Below are positions 38,320 to 49,500 of a stretch of DNA of 64,000 bases, piece by piece (within the stretch, counting starts at the first letter, position 1; every line of letters starts with the position of its first letter). The DNA lies in NCBI GenBank assembly GCA_008360955.1, contig LUCM01007323.1, positions 331,002 to 395,001 of the forward strand. The letters run 5' to 3'. The DNA is from Fasciolopsis buskii (lineage: Eukaryota; Platyhelminthes; Trematoda; Plagiorchiida; Fasciolidae). Made by a program: the position numbers and the translations under genes. Below the pieces are notes generated by a model. The model did not search any database. It was given only the letters and a program-made list of their open reading frames with translations, and was not told where the DNA came from.

Positions 38320-39684
38320 GTAAATGACGTAACCTGTCAGTGTGATGCATTATCGTCGTGTGAAACTACTCCAGATTATTAATCTTCGTCATTTTCCCAT
38401 GTACGGATTGTTCTACTTAATGTTCATCGTATTCTCAAATCCATGAATTTATATGCTTCCCGATATTTCAACACCGCTGCGCTTCATATTTAGCATTCCG
38501 CTCATAAACATGACATTTTAGTTAAAATAGGTAATCATCCTTATCTTTGACTATAGATTTGTGGAATAAATAACGACACGTCTTTCGTGTGCCTTATTAT
38601 CACAGCTACGGGTCTTCTTTCTCCATTTTTGCCGGTTTTCCAAGCCAGAGCTGTTTATCGAAGCTGTATAACCAGTTTTTTAGGGCTTCAAAAAGCACTT
38701 AAGCCAAAATCAGTCAACGCTAGCGCGATGGTGGCATATTGTAAACTGATCTAATTATGCAATCTTCCAAATTAATCAGACATCAAATAATTGTTGAATG
38801 TCTTGTAAGTTCTAGACATAAAAGCCTGCGGTTTTGGGCAAGTTGGAAGACGTCACTCATTAATCTTGAAGTGTTATTAGTAGATCTTTAATTCATTTGC
38901 TACCGTTTTTGAAGACTTTTCATCATTGTTTTTCCTCTCTCGCCGTTTGGTTTAGTTTTATAATTTTTTTCACAAATGTGTGGCCCGTAGTGCGTGTGAT
39001 TGTTCTAAACTTCTGCGCGTATCAGGACATTTAGACTAGATAAGTAGATTTCATCATTTCAGATCATTCAAGGCATCTTTTTCCGATGTCATGCTCGGCA
39101 CATTGAAATAAAACGACTTATTAGTTTTTGAATAGCATGAGTTTGTACTAAGTGTACCACACTCAGAGAAAGTGAGCCCTCCGCAACTAATTACGGTATT
39201 TATGGGGGAAATAACCACGCTTACTTGTTCCTTCGGAAGAATTACTCTCAGCAGCAGTATATTGTTCCTGTGGTTATCTGATTTACTTAGCTGGTTAAAT
39301 GACAGATGTAGTGGGCAACCAAAAGTTACCACCATATTAGTTTTGCTGGTATTAAAAATTGAAACTCGTTTAAAAGTTTAAGTGGTATTTCATTTGAGCA
39401 AATGAGTCTTGATAACAGCTTTCACTTTTGGTATCTAAGTAGTTAAACGTCTATCAGTCTAGTCGGTCGTGGCGCATACAATTGCGTCGACGCCAGATGT
39501 AATGGAAGGTCGAAGCTAGTCTGGCCTTAGATATTTCCTCTTGTGAACCACACTTTCCGGAACTGCAGATTCCCAGGTAAACGGAACTTGCACTAATCTT
39601 TCGTCTTTGGCTGCCCTAGTATAGCGCAAGTATTGGCTATTACCAACTGAGGCAAAATATCACAACTTTTTGGTGCTAGTTGCA
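38320..39684 (+). other. Start of PiT intron 2 (intron spans 38320-52793), no gene seen
   Basis: The first 1.4 kb of the intron is AT-rich, with only short frames. The whole intron measures 14474 bases as assembled. Its length is uncertain because it contains a join at 43241 beside a duplicated segment. Confidence 0.7.
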
Positions 39685-40117
39685 GACCATGTGGCGTCAT
39701 TTAGGTTGTCAAGTGGATCAGGAGAAACATGTGGAAGCCAACGGATGACGTGGCAACATGGAATAGGGAAATGTACAGCGAAGTTAGGTAAATTAGGTGT
39801 TTCACGTCTTCGTGGTTGGGGTCCGAAAGACTCGTCAACTAGCTGGCTGGAGACACTGAAGGATATGGCAGTGAACCGTGACCAGTGGCGATCGTGCTGT
39901 CATTTTCTATCGAATCAGAATGATTGAAAGTGTTCGTTTGTACAGTTAGCCTGTGTTCCGTGTGCTGTCTGCTTTGGCGTCTTATCTTTTCCTGCCTGTG
40001 TAGGTCCACTCCCTGTTCCCGTTGGATATTCACTCTTTTTATAGAAACGTGTAACTCTGGGGGAAGGCAGCAGTCAGTGAGGCTTGCCTTGTTGTTTAAC
40101 GCTGAACGATGACGATG
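39685..40117 (+). mobile_element. RTE-like LINE 3' end, copy 1 (RT C-terminus and 3' UTR)
   Basis: The plus-strand frame ends GVSRLRGWGPKDSSTSW, LETLKDMAVNRDQWRSCC, HFLSNQND, stop at 39925-39927. This is the standard C-terminus of flatworm RTE-type reverse transcriptases (pattern RMTWQ.G...LG.VGxSRLxGWGPxD....WLETLxDMAxNRxQWRSCCxFL). The upstream boundary near 39685 is diffuse. After the stop comes about 180 bases of 3' UTR ending in a short GATGACGATG tract, as RTE elements end in simple trinucleotide-like tails. The last part of this copy, 39798-40106, recurs at 43242-43550. The reading frame is intact in this short part, so this insertion is young compared with the other LINE debris. It sits in PiT intron 2, same strand. 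Confidence 0.85.
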
Positions 40118-41059
40118 GTCAGGAGAACCTGAGCTTTTTTATGTTAGAAATGAATAACACGACTTCGTCATGATGGCCTTCGATCGATCTTCGAAGGTTG
40201 TCACTAGTTACGAAATTAGAGGAACGGTTGAGAAAGATGTTCTTGTCGTACTTCAATAAGTTTGACGACGAAGGAAAATGAAAGCTTGCTGTAATCTCCT
40301 ACTCATGCAGAAATATGATGTTATGGGAGATTTTATTATTAATATATGCTTTTCTAGCACGCCGTTTCTCAACAAGCAGTTTCTCACAATAGCCTGTGAA
40401 TTAAATTGAAAGTTTCTCTAATATCCACACAGCGATGGTAAACATGTCGGTGCTTTAACATTTAATGAACAGTAAATTTCTAATCCATGCCAAATCTGCT
40501 AGGGGGAAAGCCCGCTTGTTTCTCATGAATTTTTCCTTCTGTCTTGTCAGTTTGTGAAGAACAACGGATGTCATTGCCTTCAACGCAAGCAAAATAAAGC
40601 TAATTCTATTATGGATGCTTCGGCCAATTTATGCGCTTTTTTCAAAGACAGTGATTACGATCGATTCCGTTCAGTCCAGAGGAGTTTTCTTAATTAAATC
40701 AGATGACTAGCTGTCTGAGCATTGTGCCTCTTACGAAGTGTAAGTGCGATATAAATGGTACCTTCTTTGAGAGGGTCCAAATAAATTGACGGCATTGACC
40801 GGAAGGCATGGCGGTTAGCACAGCCGAATAGTCAAACTGCGACCCAACGTTTACAGGTTATCTTCTCAGGTGCCAATAAACACTATACATAGGCGTTCCC
40901 TCGAATTCGTAGATTTTCCATATCATGCCGTATCTTCTTGCACCAGCAAAAAAATTAGGTGTAGAAATTTTCAAAACTTCCTTATGGCAGCAGCTGATTC
41001 CATTTCAACAGCTCTTTACCATCCTCAGTTTTCGCGATCTTCGATTAGACTCATGGTGA
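40118..41059 (+). other. PiT intron 2 sequence, nothing recognised
   Basis: AT-rich intron with only short frames. No repeat or RNA gene was identified by eye. Confidence 0.5.
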
Positions 41060-41760
41060 GCTAACGATTCCGGGCCAGGAGGGCTTCGTTCGAGGTTAAA
41101 TACGCTGGGATTAAACTGCGCATGTCCATACACCTGAGGGAGTTCGGTGACTAGTTTACCTGAAGGTAGTGCTGCAACCAGTACGGCACTTGGAGTTCCG
41201 GGTGAATTTGACGAGAGTCCAGCATTACTTTAAGGGACATGATAGGATGGTGTCCAACCGCTCATTTCATTCTGAAATTCGGTCGCCACAATATACTGCG
41301 ACAACTTAACGACAGCGAATTGGGGTAGCATAATTCTGGTCGTCCTGCCGAAACGCGTATAAAGCGCTGGGAACACTAATGCATAATCAGAATCAAGGCT
41401 AGACATCCTGAGTGTGCAGGATACCCCTTCGCTACAGATGCCGATGAGCATATCGCCGTTTGCTTTGTATGCAACCCAAGGTTGCCTTGAAATCAGGGTT
41501 TAGCAACCTCCCTTAGAGCGACTGGCAAAAAAAAACAGTCAACCCGACAGAGAGCGTCGGGCATTCACCCTCGTCCTCACACTTTAGTGTAAACAACTCC
41601 ACGAGAGAGCAGTGTGTAAAGCTCCCTCGTCAAAGGTTAAATGAGTTGCAGATCATTTGGGAGCATTTCGAGAGGCTTTTAGGGCAAGTAGCCGACTGGG
41701 ATCATGAGACACCTTCTCATCATGCGGAAGCATTTTGAAGCAAAATCAGTGGACAAGTCA
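41060..41760 (+). repeat. Dispersed repeat family A, copy 3
   Basis: Direct-orientation relative of the copies at 35560-36390 and 36590-37190, with best similarity from about 41390 to 41740. It contains a run of nine A (about 41527-41535) where copy 2 has ttattaatgat. The left part (41060-41390) is less clearly shared, so the outer boundary is a guess. It lies in PiT intron 2, while copies 1 and 2 lie upstream of the gene. Confidence 0.65.
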
Positions 41761-43240
41761 CCCTGATTTTTTTCTTCGAAAGTCAGCAAAAATGTATAAT
41801 CGCTAATGAACACTTGTTGATCGGCTTTCGCTCATCAGCGGCTCTAAGTGACTGGTGTTCGATTACTACTAAGAATGATGGCTAATGAAAAATGTCATTA
41901 CAAGTTGCGAGAGTTACAGAAGCTTTCACCAATCGGCAACATCGGAATATTCATTTTGCCACGGTTCATAATTTTCCACTTTAAGGTTACGGGCCATGGG
42001 TTCCGTACGTCAAATTGCTTGGCAATTTTCTCTATTCAGCGACCGGGCACATCAAGTGAGTAGTGTCGACATTGGTCATCGTAACTTGAATACAGGTAGT
42101 CAACGCACAACCGGACTAATTTCGCTACATTTTTGCGCACCATGAAGAAGTCGGATTCAGATGTTGTCTTTGATCGGTTCTTATTCCTTCCTGTTAAGGC
42201 ACAAAAAGGGGATGGTCGTTGAGTTGGAATGCAATGTAAGTAATATCTACTGGTGGTAGTACCAATAAGTTGGTAGGCCTCGGTACCTCATAGTAAGTAC
42301 TCTATCACTTCTGATAAGCACGGGCGGCGTAAGAAATATACGGCTATATGCTAATCGGCATCTGTGGAGTGCACTGGATATTCAGGATGTCTTGCCTCAT
42401 TTTAAGGGCGTATGAAGTAGGCGGTCAGTTATCGGCCCTCAGTGGGTCACGCGGCTCTCAGATCGTCCTGTTGCTGTGTGGGTCAGACTAATTGATCAAG
42501 GGCCCAAGGTAGGGTCCCGTAACTCAACCTTATACTTCATTTTGTGAAACCGGGCAGTATCCACCTCACAGAAGGATAATGGATTCCGATGGATCACCGA
42601 TTACGTGAAGATGAGAAGTGGAAGAAAGAGCGGTTGTGGTGAACTCTACATTTGTTAAAATTCCTCTCCTCCACTGTTTTCTTCCTTCGTAATAGTCCCA
42701 GTCGCATGTGATCTGCATTTAGATTTTGTGCAATATATATATATATATACATATAATGAGGTATGAACTTATCTTGGGCTTGGACATTGGGTGTTGCTTC
42801 TTGCCTTTGCTTGGATCCCAACAGATGAGGATTGATTTGGATGGATCCCTAGGTTTGGAGCACAATTATCGTAGCAGTTTTTGACTTTTCATTTTATTTG
42901 GTCTGCCGATATTAACTCAGCATTTATTTCCTAAGCGCTCCGCGATGAAATAATATCTTCGTGCTATTATGGTTACGTGCTCTAGAACCTAAGGATGTAT
43001 ACTGGATAATTTTCCTCGATCCAAGGCGCAACAATACCTGTTTGGTGAAGTAGGAAATAAAAACCAATATACTGAAATCAATCAACGGGTTGCATTTTGT
43101 TTATGATCAACCACTCAGCCACTGGAAAGGCTGAAACAACCGTTGAAACAAAGACAGGAGTACCCGGAATAATCTTGATGACTTTAAAGATGCAAGTTAG
43201 TAGTAGGAGACTGAATGTTTTCATGAAGTAATTCACCATG
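41761..43240 (+). other. PiT intron 2, no gene; possible diverged repeat near 42565
   Basis: No coding evidence. 42565-42680 shares scattered words (ggatcaccg/gggtcacca, tgtggtgaactct) with 32890-32970, suggesting another old repeat. An (AT)n tract follows at 42733-42749. Confidence 0.45.
42733..42749. repeat. (AT)n microsatellite
   Basis: Short AT dinucleotide tract, extended by acatata, inside PiT intron 2. Confidence 0.9.
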
Positions 43241-43241
43241 N
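43241..43241. other. Single unknown base: assembly join
   Basis: The only N in the window. Sequence immediately to its right is a copy of 39798 onward that starts exactly at the N. It probably represents a contig boundary of unknown true length rather than one ambiguous base. Confidence 0.9.
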
Positions 43242-43563
43242 TGTTTCACGTCTTCGTGGTTGGGGTCCGAAAGACTCGTCAACTAGCTGGCTGGAGACAC
43301 TGAAGGATATGGCAGTGAACCGTGACCAGTGGCGATCGTGCTGTCATTTTCTATCGAATCAGAATGATTGAAAGTGTTCGTTTGTACAGTTAGCCTGTGT
43401 TCCGTGTGCTGTCTGCTTTGGCGTCTTATCTTTTCCTGCCTGTGTAGGTCCACTCCCTGTTCCCGTTGGATATTCACTCTTTTTATAGAAACGTGTAACT
43501 CTGGGGGAAGGCAGCAGTCAGTGAGGCTTGCCTTGTTGTTTAACGCTGAAGGATGATGATGAA
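43242..43563 (+). mobile_element. RTE-like LINE 3' end, copy 2 (begins at the N)
   Basis: Starts mid-codon inside GVSRLRGWGPKD and carries the same C-terminus, stop and 3' UTR as the copy at 39685-40117. 43242-43550 reads the same as 39798-40106 over 309 bases by eye. The copies differ only from 43551 on (C to G, then GATGACGATG against GATGATGATG), and the flanks after the tail are unrelated. The different downstream flank argues for a second genomic insertion whose left part was lost at the contig edge. Near-identity means it is recent or the copies were co-assembled. Confidence 0.85.
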
Positions 43564-45399
43564 TGTAAAATATTTCCTTGTTCGCTTTTCTTGTGCTTCG
43601 AGAAAAGGGTTGAATTTAGGAATTCATCTAGTGATTTCTCGAAAGTAATTATTTCTTTGGTATCAGAGCTGTGAATGACCTTTTGTCATGACGACTAGTA
43701 CGGTGATTACAATGAATCTTAATACATTTAGTTCTCATGAGCCGTGATAATAATCCGCGAATATTAAGGGTCTAGTGCAGGTTTCTGATAGGGATTATAC
43801 TCCAGATGTGTGAAGTCAATCCGGCAAGTATCTGTAAGCAAAGTGTTCACTTCACTTGCTTGCTCTCAGTCTTCACATACCATCAGATTGCACATGAGCT
43901 GGGACAGACAATACTCAAGGTAAATATGTAGTGTATCCAAATGCCCAAAAATACCCTAAATTGCGGATCACGCTTCATACTTCAGATGCGACCTCGATAT
44001 TTGTCTTCTCTCTTCTCTTGTCTGAGAGCCAAGTCTTCAGTGTTCGTAGTAAGACTAGTGTTCCGATTGTCTTGAGCCCAACATTTGGGCGTGTGTTAAA
44101 AGAGTAAGCTTGATTGAATCACCGGTGTTCATTTTTTTGTATCTGAGTGACTGAATCTTCCAGGGTTGGCGGAGAATTCCTTCAAGGCATGCCCAAGCTG
44201 CTTTGAGTAGTCGGTGCTTACGTTTATTTTCGATTTTAATGTTTAGGTTGACTCTTTGTGGCAGACTTAGGACATGTGGGGGGCTCACTTATTGTCGAAA
44301 ATATAGTCAAAAGCCAATTGGATATTGCTTAAGAACTTTCTGGCGAATAAAAGCGCCTACCATAAAAACGGGACCGTCTCACTTATCAGTTTTCACCTTC
44401 ACAGCCATAAAGTCGGATTTACGACATTGTCATTGGTCAGCAGTGGCTTGGAGCAATCGTAAGTTGCCGTTCATTTCTGATCTACGTCGGTGAACTACTT
44501 TTATTCGTTTGCGTTTGTTTATCCCTAGTCAGTGATTGTACGGATACTGAGACCACTTCTGCTGAATGGTTAATTTTGGCCGACGTCCGGCGATGTACAA
44601 TTCAAAACTATTTCAAGTCTATCGATGAAAATAGACATCACGAAAACAAGTCAAAACCAACACGTCAATAACTACTTCTTACTGGAATCAGTCTTCAATC
44701 GCAGTTGCCCATTGTTTGTTTGCCGGTCCAAATCTTTTGATGTTACGCACACTGGGAACTCGGATAATTGGGAGCCTAAGAACTGACTTTACACAGTGGC
44801 GTAATATGCAGCAGTAGTTACCTTTTATAAAAAGAAATCGCACATTGTTTCCAGAAATGCGGTAGCAGCCAAATATGGACTACAAAATGAGGAAGTGATC
44901 GAAGGTGGAGAATCGAAACTTCTGTTATTCACCCCTTAATGCCACGAATTTGATCGCTTCATCACTGCCATCTAAGAATCTGTGCAATTAGCCGCCACAT
45001 TGATCGTCTCGTTGGAGAAAATACCCCGAGATAAGTGTGAAAAGGCAATCGCGGAATGAAACGGCTCCCCAATTGAACCTCATGGACCTCGTTCGTTACA
45101 TTAGACAGACCATCACCGGAAACATTTTTGTTTAATCCTTTCCACGATGGATACTTAGCTTGTTGGTTCAAGGAAAAACGTAGCAATTAGTTGTCAGCTA
45201 TCCATCAAGAACGGGAGTTTAGAAGTAGGTCTTTTATTAGCACAACAAGCTTGTCTGGAATGGTGGCGGAAATTATTCCATCCAGAGTTTGTTGGACGTG
45301 TATGCGTGAGAGCCAACCAGGAGTGAAGTCTTTCACGGATTTATCAATTACATTTTGGCTGTGCGAAAGTTTATGTTACAGTGAGACTACACCTTGATG
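43564..45399 (+). other. PiT intron 2, no gene recognised
   Basis: Frames near 44203-44493 (plus) and 44962-45186 (minus) were inspected without recognising a family. A weak resemblance of 45115-45180 (TGNIFV, stop, SFPRW) to the start of a gypsy integrase core is too short to annotate. Confidence 0.45.
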
Positions 45400-47640
45400 C
45401 CCTGTGATGGCTTGCGTGCATCCATGGTCCAACAAGCTATACAGGATGGCTTATCTCGAGCTGAGAATCTAATCTTGCCTGGCAGGTCACTGGTTAGAGG
45501 CCTGATGAAGTAATCTCCTACCTCCTCCCGGTCGAGGGTTGATCTGAGCTAGCAGCTCAGTCGGATAAACGGGTAGAAGAATGATTGGTTCAAGTAGACG
45601 GGCTTCCACTCAGCCACACCCCACTGCCTTGCGGTCAGGTTCTTGTTAGAACTAAAGGCTTTGGTTAAGAACCCTAATCGTTCTTCTGTTTAGCGACTGG
45701 ACTCCTTACCAGTGCCCGTCCACCATCACCCGTGCGTTACACGTTTCCAAATAATTCCATAGTGCATCGGTCGTCGCGCATGATAATCAGGACCACGCTG
45801 CCCATTGCATCGAGCGCTGGTGGGGTGGGTATTGATAAGTACGCTACTGCTCAGAGTTCCCTCTCTTTTATTCAACCTGTCTCTTCTATCCCCAGCCAAA
45901 CGTTTTTTTCCCTCTCTGCCTACCCATAATGTCCCCACTGGTAATATGCCCGATACTCACAACGGTTCATTTTCACACTGTGTTGTAAGCGGTTTTCAGT
46001 CTGCTAGCTCACATTTTCTCAAGTCCCGTCAGCCTCTGAACCTTGAATCATTCAATGTGCACACTCTTATGCAGACTGGTCAACAGGCATGTTTAGCTCT
46101 GACAATGGGCTCACTTTCGATTGATGTTTGCTAGGCTAGTAAAACAAGAATTCAGAATTCGAGTAGTGTAGGTCAAATAAGTGCGCCTCATGTCTCGTCA
46201 AGATATTTTCTACGCACCTCAGGAGACGAAGTAAGCTATGGGTCAACGCGGTGTAGAAATAGTCCTGAGTGAGAAGACCGAAGCGGTCCTTTTAGATTGG
46301 ATTCCGGTTAACAGTCGCTTGTGCACTGTGAAACTGCAGAGATCAGTCGGCGTCCGGAATGGTTAGTTGTGTTAAGCGAAACTTGTTTGTCAGTTCGGTA
46401 TACGCCCCAAAAGACTGCAGTGCTGACATGCAGGAAGAGTTTTATAACGAACTCGTCCCTCTTGTTCGGAAGAGCAAAGGCTCTGACATTGTAGCGGTAG
46501 CTGGTGATTTTAATGTACAAATTTGAAAATGAGGTGCACCGAAAGCTTGTTTGGGTAGGCGCTACTCCTTTCCCAGTCAACGTACAGATAGCGGAGACAA
46601 GCTTTTCCAGTTCTATGCAGAAAATCGTTAATTCGTGTCTCGCACGGAATTCCGATACAGTTTGCGTCGTACAGTGACGTGGCGCGTTAACTCCACAGGC
46701 ACTTTGAGCCAGGTCGACCATATTGCAGTTACCTATCGTTGGCACGGTTCAATCCAGAACTGCAAATCGTACTGGACCACGTACGTCGAATCGGACCATG
46801 CGTTAGTTTTAATGCGATTTTCGCTAAAATGCAATGGCTATCGTTGTAGACCACAAGCCCGATTGGCTGTTGAACGTCTGTCTGATTCGGCTGTTCTCAC
46901 GAGCTGTGATTATAAACTATCCGACAAACTAAGAACTTCGACGGGCAGCTGTGTGGACGTGCGCTGAGCCGAAATCAAGCAGGCGATGCATTTAGTAGCA
47001 GGTTTCGCCTGAGGTCCTAGATCTAGTATTCATCAAAGACACTAAGTCTCTTAAGGGTCGATGGTTCCGATGGAGCAAAAAAGCAGCTCTCTAAATGCAG
47101 GGAGGTGAATGAGATGCGGTGACAGCTGCAGCTTCAATTGATGTTAAGCCTTAGTAATGAACTTGAAAACCGGTGAGTTAAGATAGCGGAAGGAATGGAA
47201 TTAGCAGCTGCTTCAGGGAACAAAGACTGTTTAAGCTTACACGCGACACCGGTTAGTGAATTCGTGTGCGATGGGAACGGAGAGCTCATCCATGGTAAAC
47301 AACAAAGACTGCACTGTTGAGCTTAGCACTTATAGTTTAGCTGGCCGCTGTTGACGTAGTTAGCCTGTTGTCCCCAGCGGGGATTCCTTGGGAGGTGTCT
47401 CTTGACCCCAAAGAATTGTAATTACAGTCGAACCTTTGAAGACCTTTGAAGAAAAGAAAAACGGCCGGTTCCGACAACCTTTAAATTGGGTGGAGAAGCC
47501 CTAATGAAGGCATTTGTCTCCTTCATTCGTGATATTTGGAATAACTGACGGGTCTTCAGCAATCAGGGTTATAAGACGAGCTTAATGATGAGTCAATCAT
47601 GTAGGCGAATGTATCCGTCAGGACCAGAGCACCATGCCTT
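45400..47640 (+). mobile_element. RTE-like LINE, 5' end, endonuclease and start of RT, decayed
   Basis: The endonuclease starts near 46030 with QPLNLESFNVHTLMQTGQQA, then LALTMGSLSIDVC (family LxxxTFNVRTLMQxGQQAxLALTLxxLxID). GDFNVQI lies at 46503-46523, TQ/SQVDHIAVTYRWHGSIQNC at about 46712, and the catalytic ESDHALVLMRF at 46788 on. After the endonuclease come AAASGNKDCLSLHATPVSEF and CDGNGELIHG (47205-47295), then GGEALMKAFVSFIRDIW (about 47491), which is the opening of the RT palm region (G.AL...L..I...W). Beyond about 47640 the similarity fades before the YADD box. 45400-46030, with a GC-richer composition, is probably the element's 5' UTR. Stops and frameshifts throughout make it inactive. 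It lies in PiT intron 2 in the gene's own orientation. Confidence 0.8.
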
Positions 47641-48018
47641 AAAAGACCCGAAGGTTGACTGTCTGGACTAACCAGTATGGTAATTTTATTGATGCGGAGA
47701 GGATCGGACACTTCTTCTCTGGAAAAACTTATAACTGTCGTATCATCACCCTGTCAAAATATGACCGGAGTATAAGTGGAACGATGGATGAAAGCATGAT
47801 TGATGCTGTCAACATCCGCAGAAGCTTTCTAATGTTTCTTTTTCTTCCCACACAACAGTCGAATGCCTTGCCATAGGAATCGGCTGTTATTACCACTCAA
47901 AAGTTGGCTGGCGAATGTAGTGTCGATACGCTTGATTTCAGCTTTTATTATGGACTGTACTGCATGCTTGAGTTATTACGGGATTAGTAGAAGTGCTCCT
48001 TGCGACTTCTTAGAGATT

Positions 48019-48475
48019 TCAGGTTGCTGGTGCAGATACTACCATTTGAGACGAATAGTGTTTCTGAGGGGCAGCAGATATCAAAGATTGCGTTGACCTT
48101 CTCTGTGAAAAGTTTGACATTGTCATGGAGTAGAGGTTCAAAAGAGAAACAGGTAGATGCGAGTGAAAGGGATTTGTGAAAAAGAATAAGGCTGTTGTGT
48201 GAAAGGTGAAGTCGGCGAACTTCAATTTAATTTGTTTGCTTGAAGGAATGGAAAGCTGACCTAGAGTATATCTTGGGCCTTAACAGAAGCAGAGAATGAT
48301 CGCTACTTGAAATTGGAGCGCGGAATTTCAAGGAAAATAAATCAGGGTGGTTTGTAATAACTCTGTCTAAAATGGAGCCGCCTCTAGTGGAAGAAATGCA
48401 GGGGCCAGTCAAATTATACGCGGTCTGTGGTAGGGTAGGTGCATGATTGAAATCACCTACAATAATATGCAGCAA
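48019..48475 (-). mobile_element. LINE endonuclease fragment, second copy of the 15.3-kb type
   Basis: The minus-strand frame begins IIVGDFNHAPTLPQ, with the GDFN metal-binding box at 48457-48443. It continues LTGPCISSTRGGSILDRVIT and ends ISSSDHSLLLLRPK, with SDH at 48305-48297. This is the C-terminal half of a non-LTR retrotransposon endonuclease, and here all three boxes are intact. The next frame down (48225-48019) reads KFADFTFH... and may be the linker after the domain. It matches the 15335-15670 fragment position by position (DLT/NLT, SxR, LxRV/LNK, RAPIS/RASVS, SDH, LRPK). It is inserted between two RTE pieces of a different type. Confidence 0.78.
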
Positions 48476-48779
48476 TACACACTAACACATTAATAACGAA
48501 CACAGAATACGCCATCCAACTGGTCAAACGCACCTTGCTTGTAGTCACTACGATTTGACAGGAAGTGATCGACAGTGTCCATAGTTCGCTCTCATGTCCT
48601 TGTGTCTCTAGTCAACTGGATCCCAACTACGAGGACTTGAGACACTTACAGTGCTTAGTTGACAGTACATTTTTTCAATCTTCGTTTGCACATCATTCAC
48701 TGACCAACCTGTGGCATTTTTCTACTCCAGAAGAGAAATGAAAAATGAGACAGACGTCCTTATCATTTCTAGTGCTTAT

Positions 48780-49500
48780 CCCAACTAACGTTGTCTATTG
48801 AGCTAGGTACGCTGTGACATCCTCTGAACCAACACCAAATACCCGATTTTTAACTTTAGAGAAGCTCGCACCACCATTCCATCCACTCTTAGCGATACTG
48901 CACAAAATTGATGGTCGTAAGCATCCAAGAGATGAGCTTATTCAACACAGACGCCATACCTGGCAACCATACACCAAAACTGAGGGCAACGACAGACAAT
49001 ACACAGTTTTCAGCATCGGCGGAATATAAGTGCTTCGGTTCAGCTTAAGTCGATCGAGCCTTGGATACACGCGTGCTCATCTTTGCTAACGCACCTCAAT
49101 CTTTCGACATGCAGCTACTAAGATAATTGAAGCGGTCGACAATTGTTAGATCCTCTTCATCGGTAACCAACCTCGGAACCACGGGCTTCCAGTCTTGTAA
49201 CAGCACTTTACAACTTGAAGGCAAACAGTTTGTGATTGATGGAGCTACTGCACTTACAAATCTGTTCAGTATATACTGTACATATTCCGCATATTCGAAC
49301 AAGCAGACAAGATCCTTAGTGCAGTCTGGATTGCAGAGCTTTGCCAGTTCGGCGTCCACGTTCTAGATACTCACAAGGCATCCTCTATGATAATTTTAAA
49401 CAAGGATGAGGAAATGGAACACCTGTGTCAAACGCCTCAGATGGTCTTGAATGAACCTGATAGCTCTCCGTATCCCGTTAGGCTGCCGAAAGTATGCGAA
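48780..49500 (-). mobile_element. RTE-like LINE reverse transcriptase C-terminal half, minus strand
   Basis: The minus frame 49359-49096 reads LVCLFEYAEYVQYILNRFV, then SSCKVLLQDWKPVVPRLVTD and EEDLTIVDRFNYLSSCMSKD. That is the segment just after the catalytic YADD of RTE LINEs (pattern PSKCKVLLQDW...L.VVDKFxYLGSCxSxDG). Further down, MSTRVSKARST, SVLVYGCQVWRL and SIAKSGWN appear in shifted frames (family STRIxKARxAF, SVLLYGCETWxL, RSIAxIxW). It is broken by frameshifts. The opposite orientation to the 45.4-47.6 kb element means they are separate insertions. Confidence 0.8.

Noticed and set aside
45115..45180. TGNIFV-stop-SFPRW reading as the start of an integrase core
   Set aside because: Too short, interrupted by stops, and with no flanking pol domains.
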